A stretch of 64,000 nt of DNA from Macrocybe gigantea (lineage: Eukaryota > Basidiomycota > Agaricomycetes > Agaricales > Callistosporiaceae): the NCBI GenBank assembly GCA_011319805.1, contig SJRY01000072.1, forward strand, positions 18,193 to 82,192, in the 5' to 3' direction. Below the pieces are notes generated by a model, which was not told the DNA's origin, made no database searches, and saw only the letters and a list, made by a program, of their open reading frames with translations. How positions within the stretch are numbered: the first letter of the stretch is position 1; every line of letters begins with the position of its first letter. Shown one piece after another: positions 1 through 11,976 of the stretch. The translations under genes were made by a program, and so were the position numbers.

Positions 1-583
1 GAATGCACATGATAATATGCATCTTCATTACAACAGTTCACCCCTCCCATTTCAGTGTTCAATCGTCCCGAGATCAGAGCACGCGAGAGAATTGATTACG
101 AACAACCCTCCTGTGCACTTCGACAGCAATGTCATGTACTATTGAACTACCTGACGTATATGGTAGAATAAGATGGTTGGCTCTTCTCCGCGTTACGCAA
201 GCATGAACCAGATGTTCGATGGGCCACATGTGCTGAAGACTGTCCAGAAAACTCAACTACGGCCTTTGGAGCGTAAATTCGTTAGATGATCAACGGCCAC
301 TGATATCAAGTGCCTCGGACTGTACCTTCCTTTTGTACTTACCATGATCTCAAATCACTTGCTAGCCATCCCTGCAGGAAACCTCTATCGGATGATTCAT
401 GGTGAACCGGGAGTATTGTCCATTTTCCTCGCTCAGTGATGCTGAGTAGCATCTAAAAAGGAGATACGCTTAAAACATATTGCCAGTATTTCGAGAGAAG
501 TGCATCGTTCACACATCAGGGAAAAATTATGCAAGAGGATTATACATGGTCTACGGTGTGGGGGGTTCGGATGGGGTGGTTTG
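1..583. other. left edge, no recognisable gene
   Basis: This stretch lies 3' of the UbiA prenyltransferase stop codon. It contains only short open frames without recognisable motifs or plausible splice structure. A gene entering from the left edge cannot be excluded. Confidence 0.5.
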
Positions 584-2034
584 TTAAATCACAGATAGAT
601 AGTCAATAACAAGCCCCGTTTCCATGATCGCGCCCAGATAAAACGCATTGGCCTTGAACTGCAGCCCTAATGAGATTCTCATGAAGGACGAGAGAATTTG
701 AACGCACGACACGGAAACAGTCCTTCGGCGCATCAACGTCGAGAGTGTACAGTTGCCAAACAAGATGCACGACGACGCCACCAATGCTGATTGCATAATA
801 ATACGAAGATTGGTTGTTTGTAGCCCCCGAATACGTCAGTAGCACGGCAAAGAACAACCCAAATACCGCAAGATACTGCTTGACGTGTTTCCCGAAGAAG
901 AGAGGTGTAGATTTGATACCAGCGCGGGCATCATCCTTCCTATCTTGACAGGCATAAATGGTGTCTATTGCGATGTTTAATATGACACCACAAATCAAAA
1001 TCCAGTCTTACGCATGCTCACCATACCAAAGTGTCCAGCTAAGAAGTGGGATTAGTAGAAGAAATGCAGAGACAACGTATGGCTTACAAAAATGTTGCCA
1101 GACCAAGGGTTACACAGCTTTTGGTGTAAGTGCCAGCTGCAATAGCCCAGGACATTGCGACTCCTACGTTAATCGAGATACCTATTGGTGCATATGCGGG
1201 ATAAGCGGGGATGAATCTACACTAGTAAAGAAGTCAAATACCTAGCCAAGCTTGGGGCCAGTATGTCACCCTTTTCATAAGAGGGTACAGGGCGGCTAGG
1301 GGAAGATAGAGAATACACCTATTTCCCAACTGTTAGGCAGGTCAGCTCTATTCACCGAAACCGCACGAAACGGAACATACACGAGGCGATCAAACTCCCA
1401 TATCATAGAGAACAGGATTACAATGTGGATGATAATATAGCCAAGAGCTGCAGGAACGGATATTTTCCCGGATGCGATGGGTCGATTTTTCGTACGTTCT
1501 TAAGGACAATCAGAAAATCTAGTTCGATGGCACGCAAAAATTTTTGAACTTGCCAACTTGGGCGTCGAAATCCCGGTCCAAAATATCATTCCAAATACAG
1601 CCCAGGCCTTAGGAAACATCTTCAGAACCACGAAAGACGAAGCCGATGTTTAAGTTTGAACATACTGGAGAGTAGGTGAGTTAGCTTTTATAGCTTTTAT
1701 TAGAGAACGGACAAGCAAGGCATTACCTGTGTGAAAGGTAGGATGCGAAAACCCCATTCACCATGAGTCGCAGGAAACGCTCCAGTGGCATCTGTACAGT
1801 TCGAGCGGCCATTGTAAGACCCCATGCTGGTAGGGAAGGCTTGTGAACACGCCGACAGAGCATGAGGAAAATACCAGCACACCAAACGGCCAGTAGACCA
1901 GTATTGAACCAGAAAGCATGTTAAAGCGAGAGAGATCGATCTGTCGTTCAATTAACAATTCAAGATTGCCATTTGTCCGGAGGAAAGGACGTCACCCAGG
2001 ATTGCAACATCGCCTTCCTATAATTTTCTTGCAT
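584..2034 (-). CDS. UbiA-family polyprenyltransferase (COQ2-like, multi-exon)
   Basis: Members of this family are membrane-bound aromatic prenyltransferases that transfer a prenyl chain to a phenolic acid, in ubiquinone or meroterpenoid synthesis. The spliced reading shows WPFAWGLTMAAR near the N terminus, the first Asp-rich motif NDILDRDFD at about 1560-1600 followed by RTKNRPIASG, and the second Asp-rich region YACQDRKDDARAG at about 905-960. It ends hydrophobically (LVIDYLSVI) at the TAA at 584-586. I chose the ATG at 2034 because a GTGACG-to-ACAG intron then joins it in frame to IDLSRFNML. Introns are about 55 nt. One is a GC-AG intron at 1499-1553. The junction between the two halves at about 1615-1735 is not resolved. 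The next gene upstream in the same direction is an O-methyltransferase, which suggests a specialised product rather than ubiquinone, but mitochondrial COQ2 remains possible. Confidence 0.82.
1499..1553 (-). other. GC-AG intron in the UbiA gene
   Basis: On the minus strand the intron starts GCAAGT and ends TTAAG. Removing it gives the conserved QVERTKNRP junction, whereas no GT donor nearby gives an open frame. GCAAGT is the usual form of the minor GC-AG class. Confidence 0.65.
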
Positions 2035-3105
2035 GTTGGAGTTACTGTACAACTGACAAGGCAAAACAAAACTGCCTTTTAAGCAGAACCGGAAACGTCA
2101 GATTTGAAGAAATAAATAATATGAAGCCCTTACGTTGACAGCTGAATTAATGGATTGAATTGGGCCACATACCGTTCCCGCTTCGTACCTTTCTCAACCT
2201 ATAGAGATAGTGTTTTCCACGTATAGACAGTGTTGTTGCAATCTCTCCACTCCGGTTCAGACGCTCCGTTCTTTGCGAGCTTTCAGCTTAGCTATAGAAG
2301 GAAAGAGTCACCGACTATTAATGAATTACCGAAAAACAGTTTTTCTGTTTGTCGTAGTGCATCTAGGTCCTTGGTGGTGGCGCCTAGAATGACCGTAACA
2401 TTGCGAGATCTCCCAGCACCGGAAAGTCGCAATGGAGCACAATCAAGGGACCAGCCATCCTCCGAGTGCTAAGGAACACGAGTCTGAGTTGAGGACTGCG
2501 CGAAATCATCGACAACGGTCAAGCCTACTTTGAGTCCAATCGCCGAGTCAGAGCAGAGGCTCCTTGAGGCGATCTACGTCTTACAGTTACTCCGGATCGG
2601 TAAGAATCTAAGGTCCAAAGCGCTATAGAACGAGGCCACATATCCGTTGTTCGTATGCTGTGTAACTGTTCAACGTCAACATGTTTTCTGAGTCGGATGG
2701 ACTGCGTTAAAGATCAGGATTTTGGAGCTCAAAAGAAAATTGATTCGATTCAGGGAGGTGTTTCGAACAATCGTTGCCCCAATGAACTGAATGTGGGAAT
2801 AGCGAGCACCATCGGTATTGACATGTTTGAGGTTAAGTTGGTGGCACACTTTCAAGGGACTATCACACGCTTTTAGGGTACAATGCAATCACGCAATGTA
2901 TTAGACTTGTGTGTACAATGGAGTCAGGACTTCGACCATACTGTGAGGATTGGCCTCTTCATTCGCCAGATGTATGGATGAATAAATTGACAATGGTGAG
3001 CTCTGAGATCTGATTGGTCAATCGGAGGTCACCCTTCTCTACATATATCAAAAGGCCGCGCTCATTGCAACATTAATTAAGAGATCGATGGGTCAGGGCC
3101 AGAAA
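2035..3105. other. intergenic, UbiA gene to O-methyltransferase
   Basis: This 1.07 kb stretch lies upstream of the UbiA gene and downstream of the O-methyltransferase, both on the minus strand. I see only short frames without motifs. It presumably holds the UbiA promoter and the O-methyltransferase terminator. Confidence 0.5.
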
Positions 3106-4907
3106 CTACACAGCGGAGTAAAAGAAACATGGCAAAGTGGCGTCTTTGATAATGGACTCCAACTTCCAACCTGTTGCCTCTCCCAGTTCTCTGAATTCGG
3201 CTTCAGTCCGCTCTTTGCCGTTGAATAGATTCATCATCTAGATCAGAGGTAAAGATCAGCTTTTGTTCAATATGAGACCAGAGACGCCTTACTTGAATAT
3301 CCAAGCCCGTTACGAAACCGGCGCCCGCAATCCCGAGATTGGGAAGCAGTGGATAAGGGACTTCGCGACCTGAAGCGCATGTGATAGCGCAACACTCGGA
3401 GGTATGTACGGCGAGCATGTCAAAGATGATCAACTTGGACGACGCGGAAGCGGCGTCGCGGAGGTGTCTGAGAATGATCTTGGCTTCGTGATCAGGCCAG
3501 TCATGGATGACGACGCGAAGGAAGTATATTGCCGCTGCCTTGATGGGCTGAGGATTGAAGAAATCATGGGCTATAGCACAGGGGCGTGGATCAGTGCGCG
3601 CTATCTAGGCGGGCTCTAAACCGACCTTGGAGCTCAACTCGCCCGTTCAGAATTGCATCCGGTGCGGTCGCATCCCAAAACTAGGAGTGGGTCATAATTG
3701 TGGCTTGTATTAGCAAGCTCAGATGGACTTGCCTCTTTCGCTCCAATGATCTGTTTCTCGAGATCTTGGACCACATAGCGGTATTGAGGCATTGCTTCAT
3801 ATAGTGTGTGGGTCATTGTGCCGATGCTGCCGCCAACATCCACGATAAGGTCATCCTCCTTGAGGTCGGATACTACGATGGCTAAATCAGGAGTGAATTA
3901 GATGAGGACGTCCCGGAACAATCGAACAGCCAGCCGAACCATTAATCAAATGGTTTTTGTTGAATCGCTCAGCGCCCCCTTTCATTCCGGCACTGAACCG
4001 CCTGGCACGCCATTCGTTTCCAGGCTCTTCGTACCAATCCCACATCTTGGCTTTGGTTTCGAGAGCGATGTTGAACGGGGCGTCGTCTGTACCTGGATTT
4101 TGCAGGAACGAGGAGAGGAAGACGCTACTTTTGCTGGCTTCATCGGCACTATTACCAGCGATGAAATTCGTCAGACGGGAGCAAAGACTTGTCAAGTCGA
4201 CCTACGTTGAAGAGATGAAAGCCGCAAGCGGAGCACCATCAAAACGTGCGACGGGGCTGCCTCAATATTGTTGAAAATTGCCATAAAATCGCGAGATATC
4301 ATTGCCTTACTCAGATTGGATTTCTTCTAAGCTTTTGCCTTTGGTTAAGACGGAAGATATACGATTATTGGCGAACACATCAGGCGAAACTTCACGGAAG
4401 ATATGGCGCGTCGCAAGGAAGCGAAGCACTCTAGCTGATCCCCGATTCAGTCTGGGAAGGACACAACGAACAGTCGAAGCGCTTACCAATATAAGATGGA
4501 TTAACACCATTCTTAGCAGATATGTCCTTGACGTGGAGGCCCTGGAGAACCGAGGGCATCAGTTCTCATTCGGGTCATATGACGGAGACACGCACAGTTG
4601 ACCCAGCCTCTTGCAAGATGTCAGGAATGTTGACGTCGACTACGAAGCCCAAAGTCGCTGTATAGTACATCCCTGGCCCTACCTCTTCCAGAGTTTGGAA
4701 GGGCAAGCGAACTGCTGCCAGGAGTTGAGCGGCTGCTGCAATGAGTAGGGCTCCAGTCTCGACAAGAGTGGGGTCGAAATCGAGGGCTGAAGGCACATAG
4801 GGATCGTCTAGACGTGGCAATTGAAGTCCTGCTTTACGGTAAGTCTCCTTCAAGGTGTGCACTTCTGTCGAAATGATGTTAGCAAGGGCAGTCAACTGGC
4901 ACGCCAT
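3106..4907 (-). CDS. SAM-dependent O-methyltransferase (plant-type OMT fold)
   Basis: This is predicted to transfer a methyl group from S-adenosylmethionine to a hydroxyl of a small aromatic or polyketide-like molecule. The N-terminal half is the helical dimerisation region of fungal OMTs (ITALANIISTEVHTL, about residue 5 onward). A winged-helix part follows (ISAKNGVNPSY, then VLRFLATRHIF). The SAM motif VDVGGSIGTMTHTLY is at about 3800-3850, and the catalytic-base segment RVVIHDWPDHEAK is at about 3500-3530, its His matching the general base of the family. The end reads MMNLFNGKERTEAEF and stops at TAG 3106-3108. The start at 4907 is the first ATG in the N-terminal frame (MACQLTAL). The coding sequence is divided by several short introns. 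It runs toward the UbiA prenyltransferase gene, and the pair looks like part of a small biosynthetic locus. The substrate cannot be told. Confidence 0.82.
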
Positions 4908-5385
4908 TTCTGATGCTTGCAGGAAGGTCGAAATATCTACCGTTACAAGATCCTTCCAGGCTTTTAAGGACAAAAGCCACGTACAGAAATTTTAGGGTGC
5001 CTCCAAGTAAAGCCGAGTGAGAAGTACAGGTGAGGAGGCTGGCCTCTGTCCGCTTTACATAGAAGTGCGTCCATCGCGAATGGTTCACGTCACTCTAGCT
5101 AGAGAATGGAGCTAGTTTGGCCTCAAGTTTGGAAGAATTGGGCTGGAATTTAGATGATTTTCCGCGTCTCTCCCCTAACTGTTGGGTGAAGCTCAAGCGA
5201 CTAACCGTACAGAGTGAATATAGTCCGTCGAGCGAACCACAGTTGGAGTAGCTTACTAAGCAGATATAGCTTCATGGACCTGATTTAGCAATCGAATTTG
5301 GACTCCTTATGCATTCCTCGATGCCCCTCTACATTCCATAATCATTACCATCATGTCGAGACCCAGGGCAATACTAAAGATCTGA
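4908..5385. promoter_or_regulatory. divergent intergenic region, OMT / URI1-like
   Basis: About 480 bp lies between the divergently transcribed O-methyltransferase and URI1-like genes. It should contain both promoters. No clear TATA or repeated operator is visible. Confidence 0.4.
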
Positions 5386-7595
5386 ATGCGGCGAGCAGCG
5401 AAGGTATGGTGGTTGAAGGCGATGCATAACAAATTCCAGTTCATGCTTTCTCACCTCTCTGCAGCTTTGCAAGCCCTGGTCAATTCCCTATATTCCAGTT
5501 CAGGGGACTCAGGAACAATGTTATCATCAGATGCGGCGTCCAGATTAAAGTCCAAAATAAGGGAATTTATGGGCGAAGGTGCCATGACCTCGCTCGCTAA
5601 CGGTGACGACAGGAGGAGGGATGAGGTGCGTCCTCATAGCTCAGATGATTTGGGCTTTTACTCACTGTCTTTGTCCAGCTTACTAATGAAGAGGGCCTCC
5701 CAATCATTGATATTACTGAACCTGTAAATCTGGCGCCTGATAACGAGGCGTACGAGGCGTCTATTCCCCTGCTCGCAGAAGAAGAGAAACTCGTCTCCAT
5801 TTCCTCCTATTCACCCGAAGCTCGGGAGAGATGGCGTCAAGAACGAGATCGAATTTTGGACACCCTCGAAGAGGAGGAGAGGCGAGCAGAAAAACGACAG
5901 CCCGAGATTGATGCCGGAAAAAGAGAGGAGATTTTACGCAGGAGGAAGGAAGCTGCTGCGAAGGAGAGGGAGAAAATGAAGGCTGCTAGAGAGATGCAGA
6001 AGAAAATGGCCAAAGCATTAGTGCGCAATATCTCCGCAGAAAAGGAAGCACCCCGCCAGCAGGAGGTTGAAACGACCGAGAAAGGTGAGGTGCCGTCGAC
6101 TTCAATCGTGAAGAAGGTCGTTTCGTTCGCCGAGCCGTCTGAAACCGAGGATGGCGTCGGTATATCTTTGGCTTCTATCCCTCAAAACCTGGATTGGGGG
6201 GATGTCGCTCCTGGGAGACTCCGACCGACTTCGACGGGTCCTTCGTTGCTCTCGCTGGCGAAGCTTCCTGTCAAGCAAAATGTCGTCGAAAGGCTACCGG
6301 GAGGACAGAGAACTCCGGTTGCTGAGCGAGATTCTGATGATGAATCCGAACCGCTTTCCCCAACGGAGAAGGCAAGCAAACTCGTCGCAGATGCGGAGGC
6401 TCAGGGAGCGTCCGAGCCGCCAGAGAGCGATTCGGATTCGTCTCTTGTTGAAGACGACTATGACATCGATTACATTCAGCACCAACGCGAAATTGCTTTA
6501 CAATATTATGAGAAGAGATCCAAGTTTGGTCAGGAGGCACTCCGTACGATAGCACAAGCTGAAAATGCCGAGAAGGCGAACGTGGTAAGTATGTCGAAGG
6601 TGACGCCGTGTCATCCGCTGAATTTTAGTGAATTTTAACAGGATGCAACTATTGACACCCCGATGTCTGATCAAGCCAAGCCCGCCATATCTCGGTTTAA
6701 AGCGAATCGAATAGCCTCTTCGTACAAATTGCGTAGTCCCTCAGATCGCTCTTCGTCGACTTCCCTCGGGGACTCTGTCTTGCCCGTTTCTTCTGCTCGA
6801 GCTCTGCAAAAAGCGATCCGGACAGGAAAGCTCGACACACACGGACGTCTCGTCGGTCCAGACCACGATAGCGGAAGCGACGATGAGAATGGGAACATGC
6901 AGGACGTTTTGGAACTTCTGAGGAAAGGAGAAGTCACTAACATCGGACCTGATGGTAACCTGGATCACCTCGCCAACTCCGCACCAACGCCTCCCCAGGA
7001 AGGTCTGCAAGGGAAGCAGTACCCTCCGCTCAACAAACCCAAGACGTCAAAGTTCAAAGCATCTCGTGTTCACCGACCGACATTCTCTCCACCGATGTTA
7101 ATGTCTCCCGATCTCGTTTCTGCATCCGCTGTCGCGACACCCATATCAGAAGTGCCGCGCTCGTCACCTAAGCTGCCAACCGCTTATTTCATCGCTGAGC
7201 CCAAGTCTTCTAAACAGTCCACACCTGCATTGGCGTCCAATTCACCCAGTCCGCCCGCTGCGACGACCAGTCCCGTGATTATCGAATCTCCCTCTTTCCC
7301 CGTCCCTGCCACCTCAACATCCCAATCTGGTGCTTTCAATCCCCTTTCCATGATTGTCGAATCCCCGTCGTTTCCAAACCCGGCGAACAAGAGTGCTTCG
7401 CCAACGCCCCCATCAGATGCTGCCATACCTATCCCTACGGGAAATATAGCGCGTCTGCAGCGCCCACCAATGGTTTTGGCATCTACGGTGCGAGAGGCCT
7501 TTAGCAGCTCTCGGCCAGAACCACCCGTCGATACAGAAGAGCGGGCTTCGCCTCTGAAAAAGGTGTCGAGGTTCAAGGCGGAGAGAACAGGTTGA
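5386..7595 (+). CDS. URI1/Bud27-like protein with DUF3835
   Basis: Bud27/URI is an unconventional prefoldin that binds the polymerase subunit Rpb5 and acts in polymerase assembly and translation. Three exons are read: 5386-5625, 5679-6584 and 6642-7595, with GTGCGT and GTAAGT donors. The second exon opens with EEGLPIIDITEP, the short block that follows the prefoldin helices in this family. A strongly charged coiled coil follows (LEEEERRAEKR, RRRKEAAAKEREKMK), then DYDIDYIQHQREIALQYYEK. The tail carries three copies of an (S)(R/K)FKAxR motif: SRFKANR, SKFKASR and SRFKAER. The middle is Ser/Pro rich and disordered. I could not recognise the N-terminal prefoldin domain; the residues at 5386-5625 are a weak match. 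The true start may lie upstream in an exon I cannot place. Confidence 0.72.
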
Positions 7596-7909
7596 TCGAT
7601 AATCCCACTAATTGCAGATCATGCTTTACTTTTCACAACGATTTTGGAATACATGCATTGCTTGGACTGATGATATATATACTACGATACAATGGATGAC
7701 TGAGATTAGAACATGGGTAATGATAATAAAATGGCATTGTAAAATGGAGCCTACAGCAAAGGTCGGCAATGCATGTGACGTGAAAAAGCAGCACTTAAGA
7801 CCGCGGCAAAATCTGCACATGCGACGTTTCCATGGGGCAATACGGGCACGAGGTGGCGAAGGAGCCAAAGATTCCGCGATATGGAATGTGGCAGGATATT
7901 AGCCAAGTA
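7596..7909. other. convergent intergenic region
   Basis: About 310 bp lies between the 3' ends of the URI1-like gene (+) and the SAP-domain kinase (-). An AT-rich stretch at 7660-7740 is the likely site of the 3' processing signals. No other structure is visible. Confidence 0.45.
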
Positions 7910-10900
7910 TCAGTAGTGAGCGATCATCTCCTCGAGAGCTTCGACCACCTCGGACATGGTAGGCCTGTCTTGCGGGTCATGGGCCCACATGCGTTCTATT
8001 AGGTCAACAATTTCGGGGCACCATTGTTTCCGCAACCCAGAAACTGATGGCCTAAACGCTTGCGTGTCACATCGAGCCATACTGTCGATATCAAAGGCAG
8101 CTCACCGCTGGCGCTTCGTTCCCACTATCTCATAGATAGCATGTTCGTTCATGCCCTGTAGTGCAGAATTAAGCAGACTAGACATCACACCGTTAATGAA
8201 CATAAAAATACTTACCTCCCAAGGGAACTTCTTATTATGCAAATGCCACTGTAGTATTTCCCAATACACCATAGCGCATGAGAAGACATCCACTTTGTAG
8301 TTGTACTTTGGATGAGCATGCCACAACTCCGGGGCTTGCCAATTGACGGTGCCGACTAGACTACGGACCATTGAACGAGTGGATTGCTTCACCTTCGCCA
8401 GACCGAAATCGGCAATTTTAGCCGTGCCTTTAGCCGTGATTAAAATGTTCGAGGATTTGCAGTCCCGATGAATAACCGATGGTTTGTGCATATGAAGATA
8501 CTCGAGCCCGCGAGCGATATCCAGCATCATTACCAGCTGTGAAAGGTGATCCATTGACTATTCGCGGTGAACGAGAATAACAACACTTACAACTTTGTGA
8601 AGCGAGGGAGCGCTGACGTTCCGAATGTAGTCGAACAGATCGCCGTTGGAGCACAGCTCGCTGACGATCATCACAGGAGTCTCCCGTGTATTTTCTGGTA
8701 TACTAACACCAAGCTGAAGGCCGGGATTAGGTTGCCGATCGAGCAAAGGTAGACGTCAACGTACGAAACGGACGATATTAGGATGGTCAAATCCACCTAG
8801 CAATTTGAGTTCTTTGATGTCCACTGCCAGGGTTTAAATGTATGCAACCTTCGGGGAAATCGAGGCACGCACTAGCACTTAATTGCCCTCTGAACTCTGC
8901 AATAGCAATCTTCCTGCCCTTGAATTTTCCAATGTAGACATCTTTGAAACCGCCGCTACCAATCTTCTCCAACTTCTGCAGCTTATCCGGGGGTATTTCT
9001 CGATCCTCTAGTCCTAAGCTTTCTAGGTCTAGTTCAAGGTCCGGATCAGGCTCTTTCTCCTTCTGCGGCACCGGAGTCTTTGGTTCGTCATCGTGCATAT
9101 GTTCGGAATGCAGCAACGTAGGTGGAGACCCTCCACCCGAAGGTCGGGCATGCATGCCGTAGCGCCGCCGTCCGCGTTTCGTCGAAGGTGGACGGACGGT
9201 ACCAGTTGATGATGGCGAGGACATGCCGTTAGCGTGTTGGTCTCGCCATTGCAGTAGAACTTCCGCAAGCTGAGGCTTTGTACCTACGGGTTCTAGATTA
9301 CGAGTTTCGCACAGGCGAATGAGGTCATCGCGCCGTAGGCGGATCAAAGTCTTGGCAGTCGCGGCGGTGAGATCGACTGCGTATGTCGCATGAGAAAGAG
9401 AGAGACATCAACCCTCAGGGAGACTTACTATCATCATCCTGCATGGCGTCAACTTGCTCGACGTCCCCTTGAGCGTCCTGATCGACATCCGTGCCTTCCT
9501 CGCCCTCAGCGTCCTCGTCTCCCGCACTCCCTTCCTCATCATCTTCACGTTCGCCGACCATGTCCATCTCCACGTCTTCCTCACCAACAATCTTCCCATT
9601 CCTCAATTTCCGTGGCTCCACGGCAATCGTGTCTTCATCGTCTTCGTTGTCTTCCGTATCGCCGTCTCCCTCGTCCATGACACTCACAGCCTCCTCATTC
9701 TCGGCTCCTGCATCCCCAACCACCTCCTCATTGTCTTCTGCCAGCTCATCCTCGTCATCTCCATCACTAGGAGGCGGAGGTAGTCTTTTGCGGGGTCGAA
9801 GCCTCCTCCGGAGAGGGGTACGTCGCCCCTTGTACGCACTAGGAGGTGGTGTGGGCGTCTGCGAAGCGGAAGACACAAGCTCATCGACTTCCTCCTCCTG
9901 TTCCGCATCCATGTCATCCTCTTCAGCGCCTCCCTCTTCTTCATCTACCAATTCGTCTTCCATGTCAGCTGTCTCAGCCTCCTCGGTATCTTCCTCCTTT
10001 AGACTGCCTATTTTCATTTTCGCCTTCCTGGTGGGAGTGCGCCGCAGCGCGGTCGCGGAGAGGCCCACATCCCGTCCCGTATCAACTTCTACAGATCGAT
10101 TGCGTAGCCTTCGCGGACTGGATTTCAGTTTCTTTTCCAGTTCCTCGAGGTCCGTCAGGTCGCTTTCCAACGCCTTGGAACTGCTTATTTTGCGATCATT
10201 TTTGACGTAACGCTTTGCGCGACTAGCTTCTATATTGTCGCTGAATTCGACCTGTTTTCCTTTTCCTTTGCCCTTTGCCTTCATGAAGGTGTCGTTGATA
10301 GGGGAGTGAGGAGCTTCGACAGTGGCAGACACTTTCCGTGAGCGGAGCCGAGAGACAAGCGGGGAGGAATTAGAGGTAGGAGGGGCCGTTGAGGTGCTGG
10401 GAGACGATCTATTGGAAGTTCTGCGTCTAATACTTATGAGGTGGAGATGTTTACTTCAAAGACAGAACATACATACTTGCAAGGAATGATTTCATCTATA
10501 TGACCGACTGATCTGCCTGACGCTTGCCGTTTTTTGACGATGCCATCCGATGAGTGGGAGAGTAGATGACCCATAGACATGCTTCGGCTCTTGGCTGGCT
10601 GTCCAGAAGTTTTCCTAACTTCCTCCATTGTGGCACGGCGTTTTAACGCTGCATAGGACTTGCGCCTGCCTATAGCACTATGACCGATGCCAACATCGGT
10701 TTCTTCTCCAGCAGCAATATTACCGTCATCTGAGGAATAATAATCAGAAGAATTGCCATCGCCACGTCCTGGTGGCGAAGACGGGGGAAGATCTGCAAAG
10801 TCCTCTCGAGCAGAGACTATAGCGTCAACAAGGTCTGATTTTGTCATTGCCTCAGCATCATCCGTGAGTCCAGCAAGGTTGTACAGCCGTATAAGATCAT

Positions 10901-11396
10901 GTTTCCTCAGGCGAAGCAGCTGCTTCGGTTCCGCGGAGTTGAGCAAATGGTCGTCCGCTAAAGGTGGAAACGTGATGTCAATTACGTAACGAAGCATGAA
11001 GAGAGCGGCTCAACTAGAATCGTCTTCGTCTGTGTCGTCTTCCCCATCGTCAGAGTCTTCCAGGTCTACAGAGGCCGTTTCGGCTTCGTTTTCGTCAGCG
11101 TCAACCTCAGAGCCATCTGATGTCGTGAGTCGTGAGTTAGTTTCCATGTCGATGTCCATTTCACTGGATGCATCTTCTTCACCATTTTGTTCGTCCATTG
11201 GCTGATCATCGACGTTCTCCTCCTCATCCGTTGTCGCAATGCCGTGGCGCTTGTGTCTAGTGCTGGGTAAATAATCTGATCTAAGGCGCTTTGTTCTGCT
11301 ATATGATCGCGTAACATGTGCCGCATTCTCATTTATCGCGTTCACGCTCGCGACGCGTTTTCGCTTCGAGCCAGCATGAACGCCATTCGGAGCCAT
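7910..11396 (-). CDS. TKL-type protein kinase with two SAP-like motifs and acidic linker
   Basis: Nine exons join in frame (donors GTTGAG, GTATGT, GTAAGT, GTGCGT, GTACGT, GTAAGT, GTAAGT and GTGAGC). The N terminus is basic, with KRKRV at about residue 9. A SAP-like helix-turn-helix follows ([18 protein letters not shown], about 10870-10930), then a long Asp/Glu-rich linker encoded at 9420-10010. A second SAP-like motif ([18 protein letters not shown], about 9290-9350) leads into the kinase domain. The domain shows GSGGFKDVY (glycine loop), [10 protein letters not shown] (catalytic loop), DFGLAKV and QAPELW. It ends with [14 protein letters not shown] and TGA at 7910-7912. The beta3 strand reads KIAIAEFRG, so the usual VAIK lysine is not there. 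SAP motifs normally bind DNA or chromatin. An in-frame ATG at 11624 exists, but the 76 residues it would add look non-coding, so 11396 is preferred. Confidence 0.83.
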
Positions 11397-11976
11397 ATAA
11401 CTGATTTTGTTTGGGCGAGTGGCTTGCGCTAAGAGGCGACCTGGAAGACGACGCAAGTTGGGATGTAATGGGACGAGGACGGGCCGGATGTCCAAAGTGT
11501 TGTCGGCGTCCGGCAAAGTATTTTGTCGAGAACGCGAGGTCGGTGAGCGGCGCAAAGGGTATGTTCGAGCGGGTGGTGACGGTACTCTGTGCTGGGGCGA
11601 GCGCCGATGGTGGGCCATCACCAAGTTGTCGTGCTCTTATAGTCGAGCCAGGGTTGCAAGGTATATGAGGAGATACCGAGTGTTGAATGAGACGGCCGTG
11701 GCGCACCAGGGCCTTCTACTGCTCGCTGCGTAGGACAGCGAGCTGGAATCAAGAGGTCAGCGTTGGATTTCTCCTTTGTCCAAACAAAGACAAATACGAT
11801 GTGGTCACAAGCTCACGCTGACTAATCAGTCTTTACTCCGTGGTCTCCATTGTCATCAAAGGCAGCCTTTGTGTCCTGGCTATATAGACAATGATGGACA
11901 GCGTTCTCAGAGGCGGGATAAAGTCACCAACGTATCGCCTCCAACACATTTTACATCCACAACCGCGACCATAACG
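11397..11976. promoter_or_regulatory. divergent intergenic region, kinase / DUF6593-like
   Basis: About 580 bp separates the two divergent start codons. The frames that cross it (up to 11706) lack motifs. It should hold both promoters and 5' leaders. Confidence 0.4.

Noticed and set aside
74..256. Minus frame at the left edge
   Set aside because: Sixty codons without motif or splice context.
1780..1910. Apparent frameshift in the UbiA gene after WPF
   Set aside because: A GTGTGC-to-CCAG intron joins WPF directly to AWGLTMAAR, the expected motif, so no indel is needed.
9491..10210. Plus-strand Ser-rich open frame of 239 codons
   Set aside because: It is the antisense of the Asp/Glu-rich linker of the SAP-domain kinase, whose exons join in phase on the minus strand.
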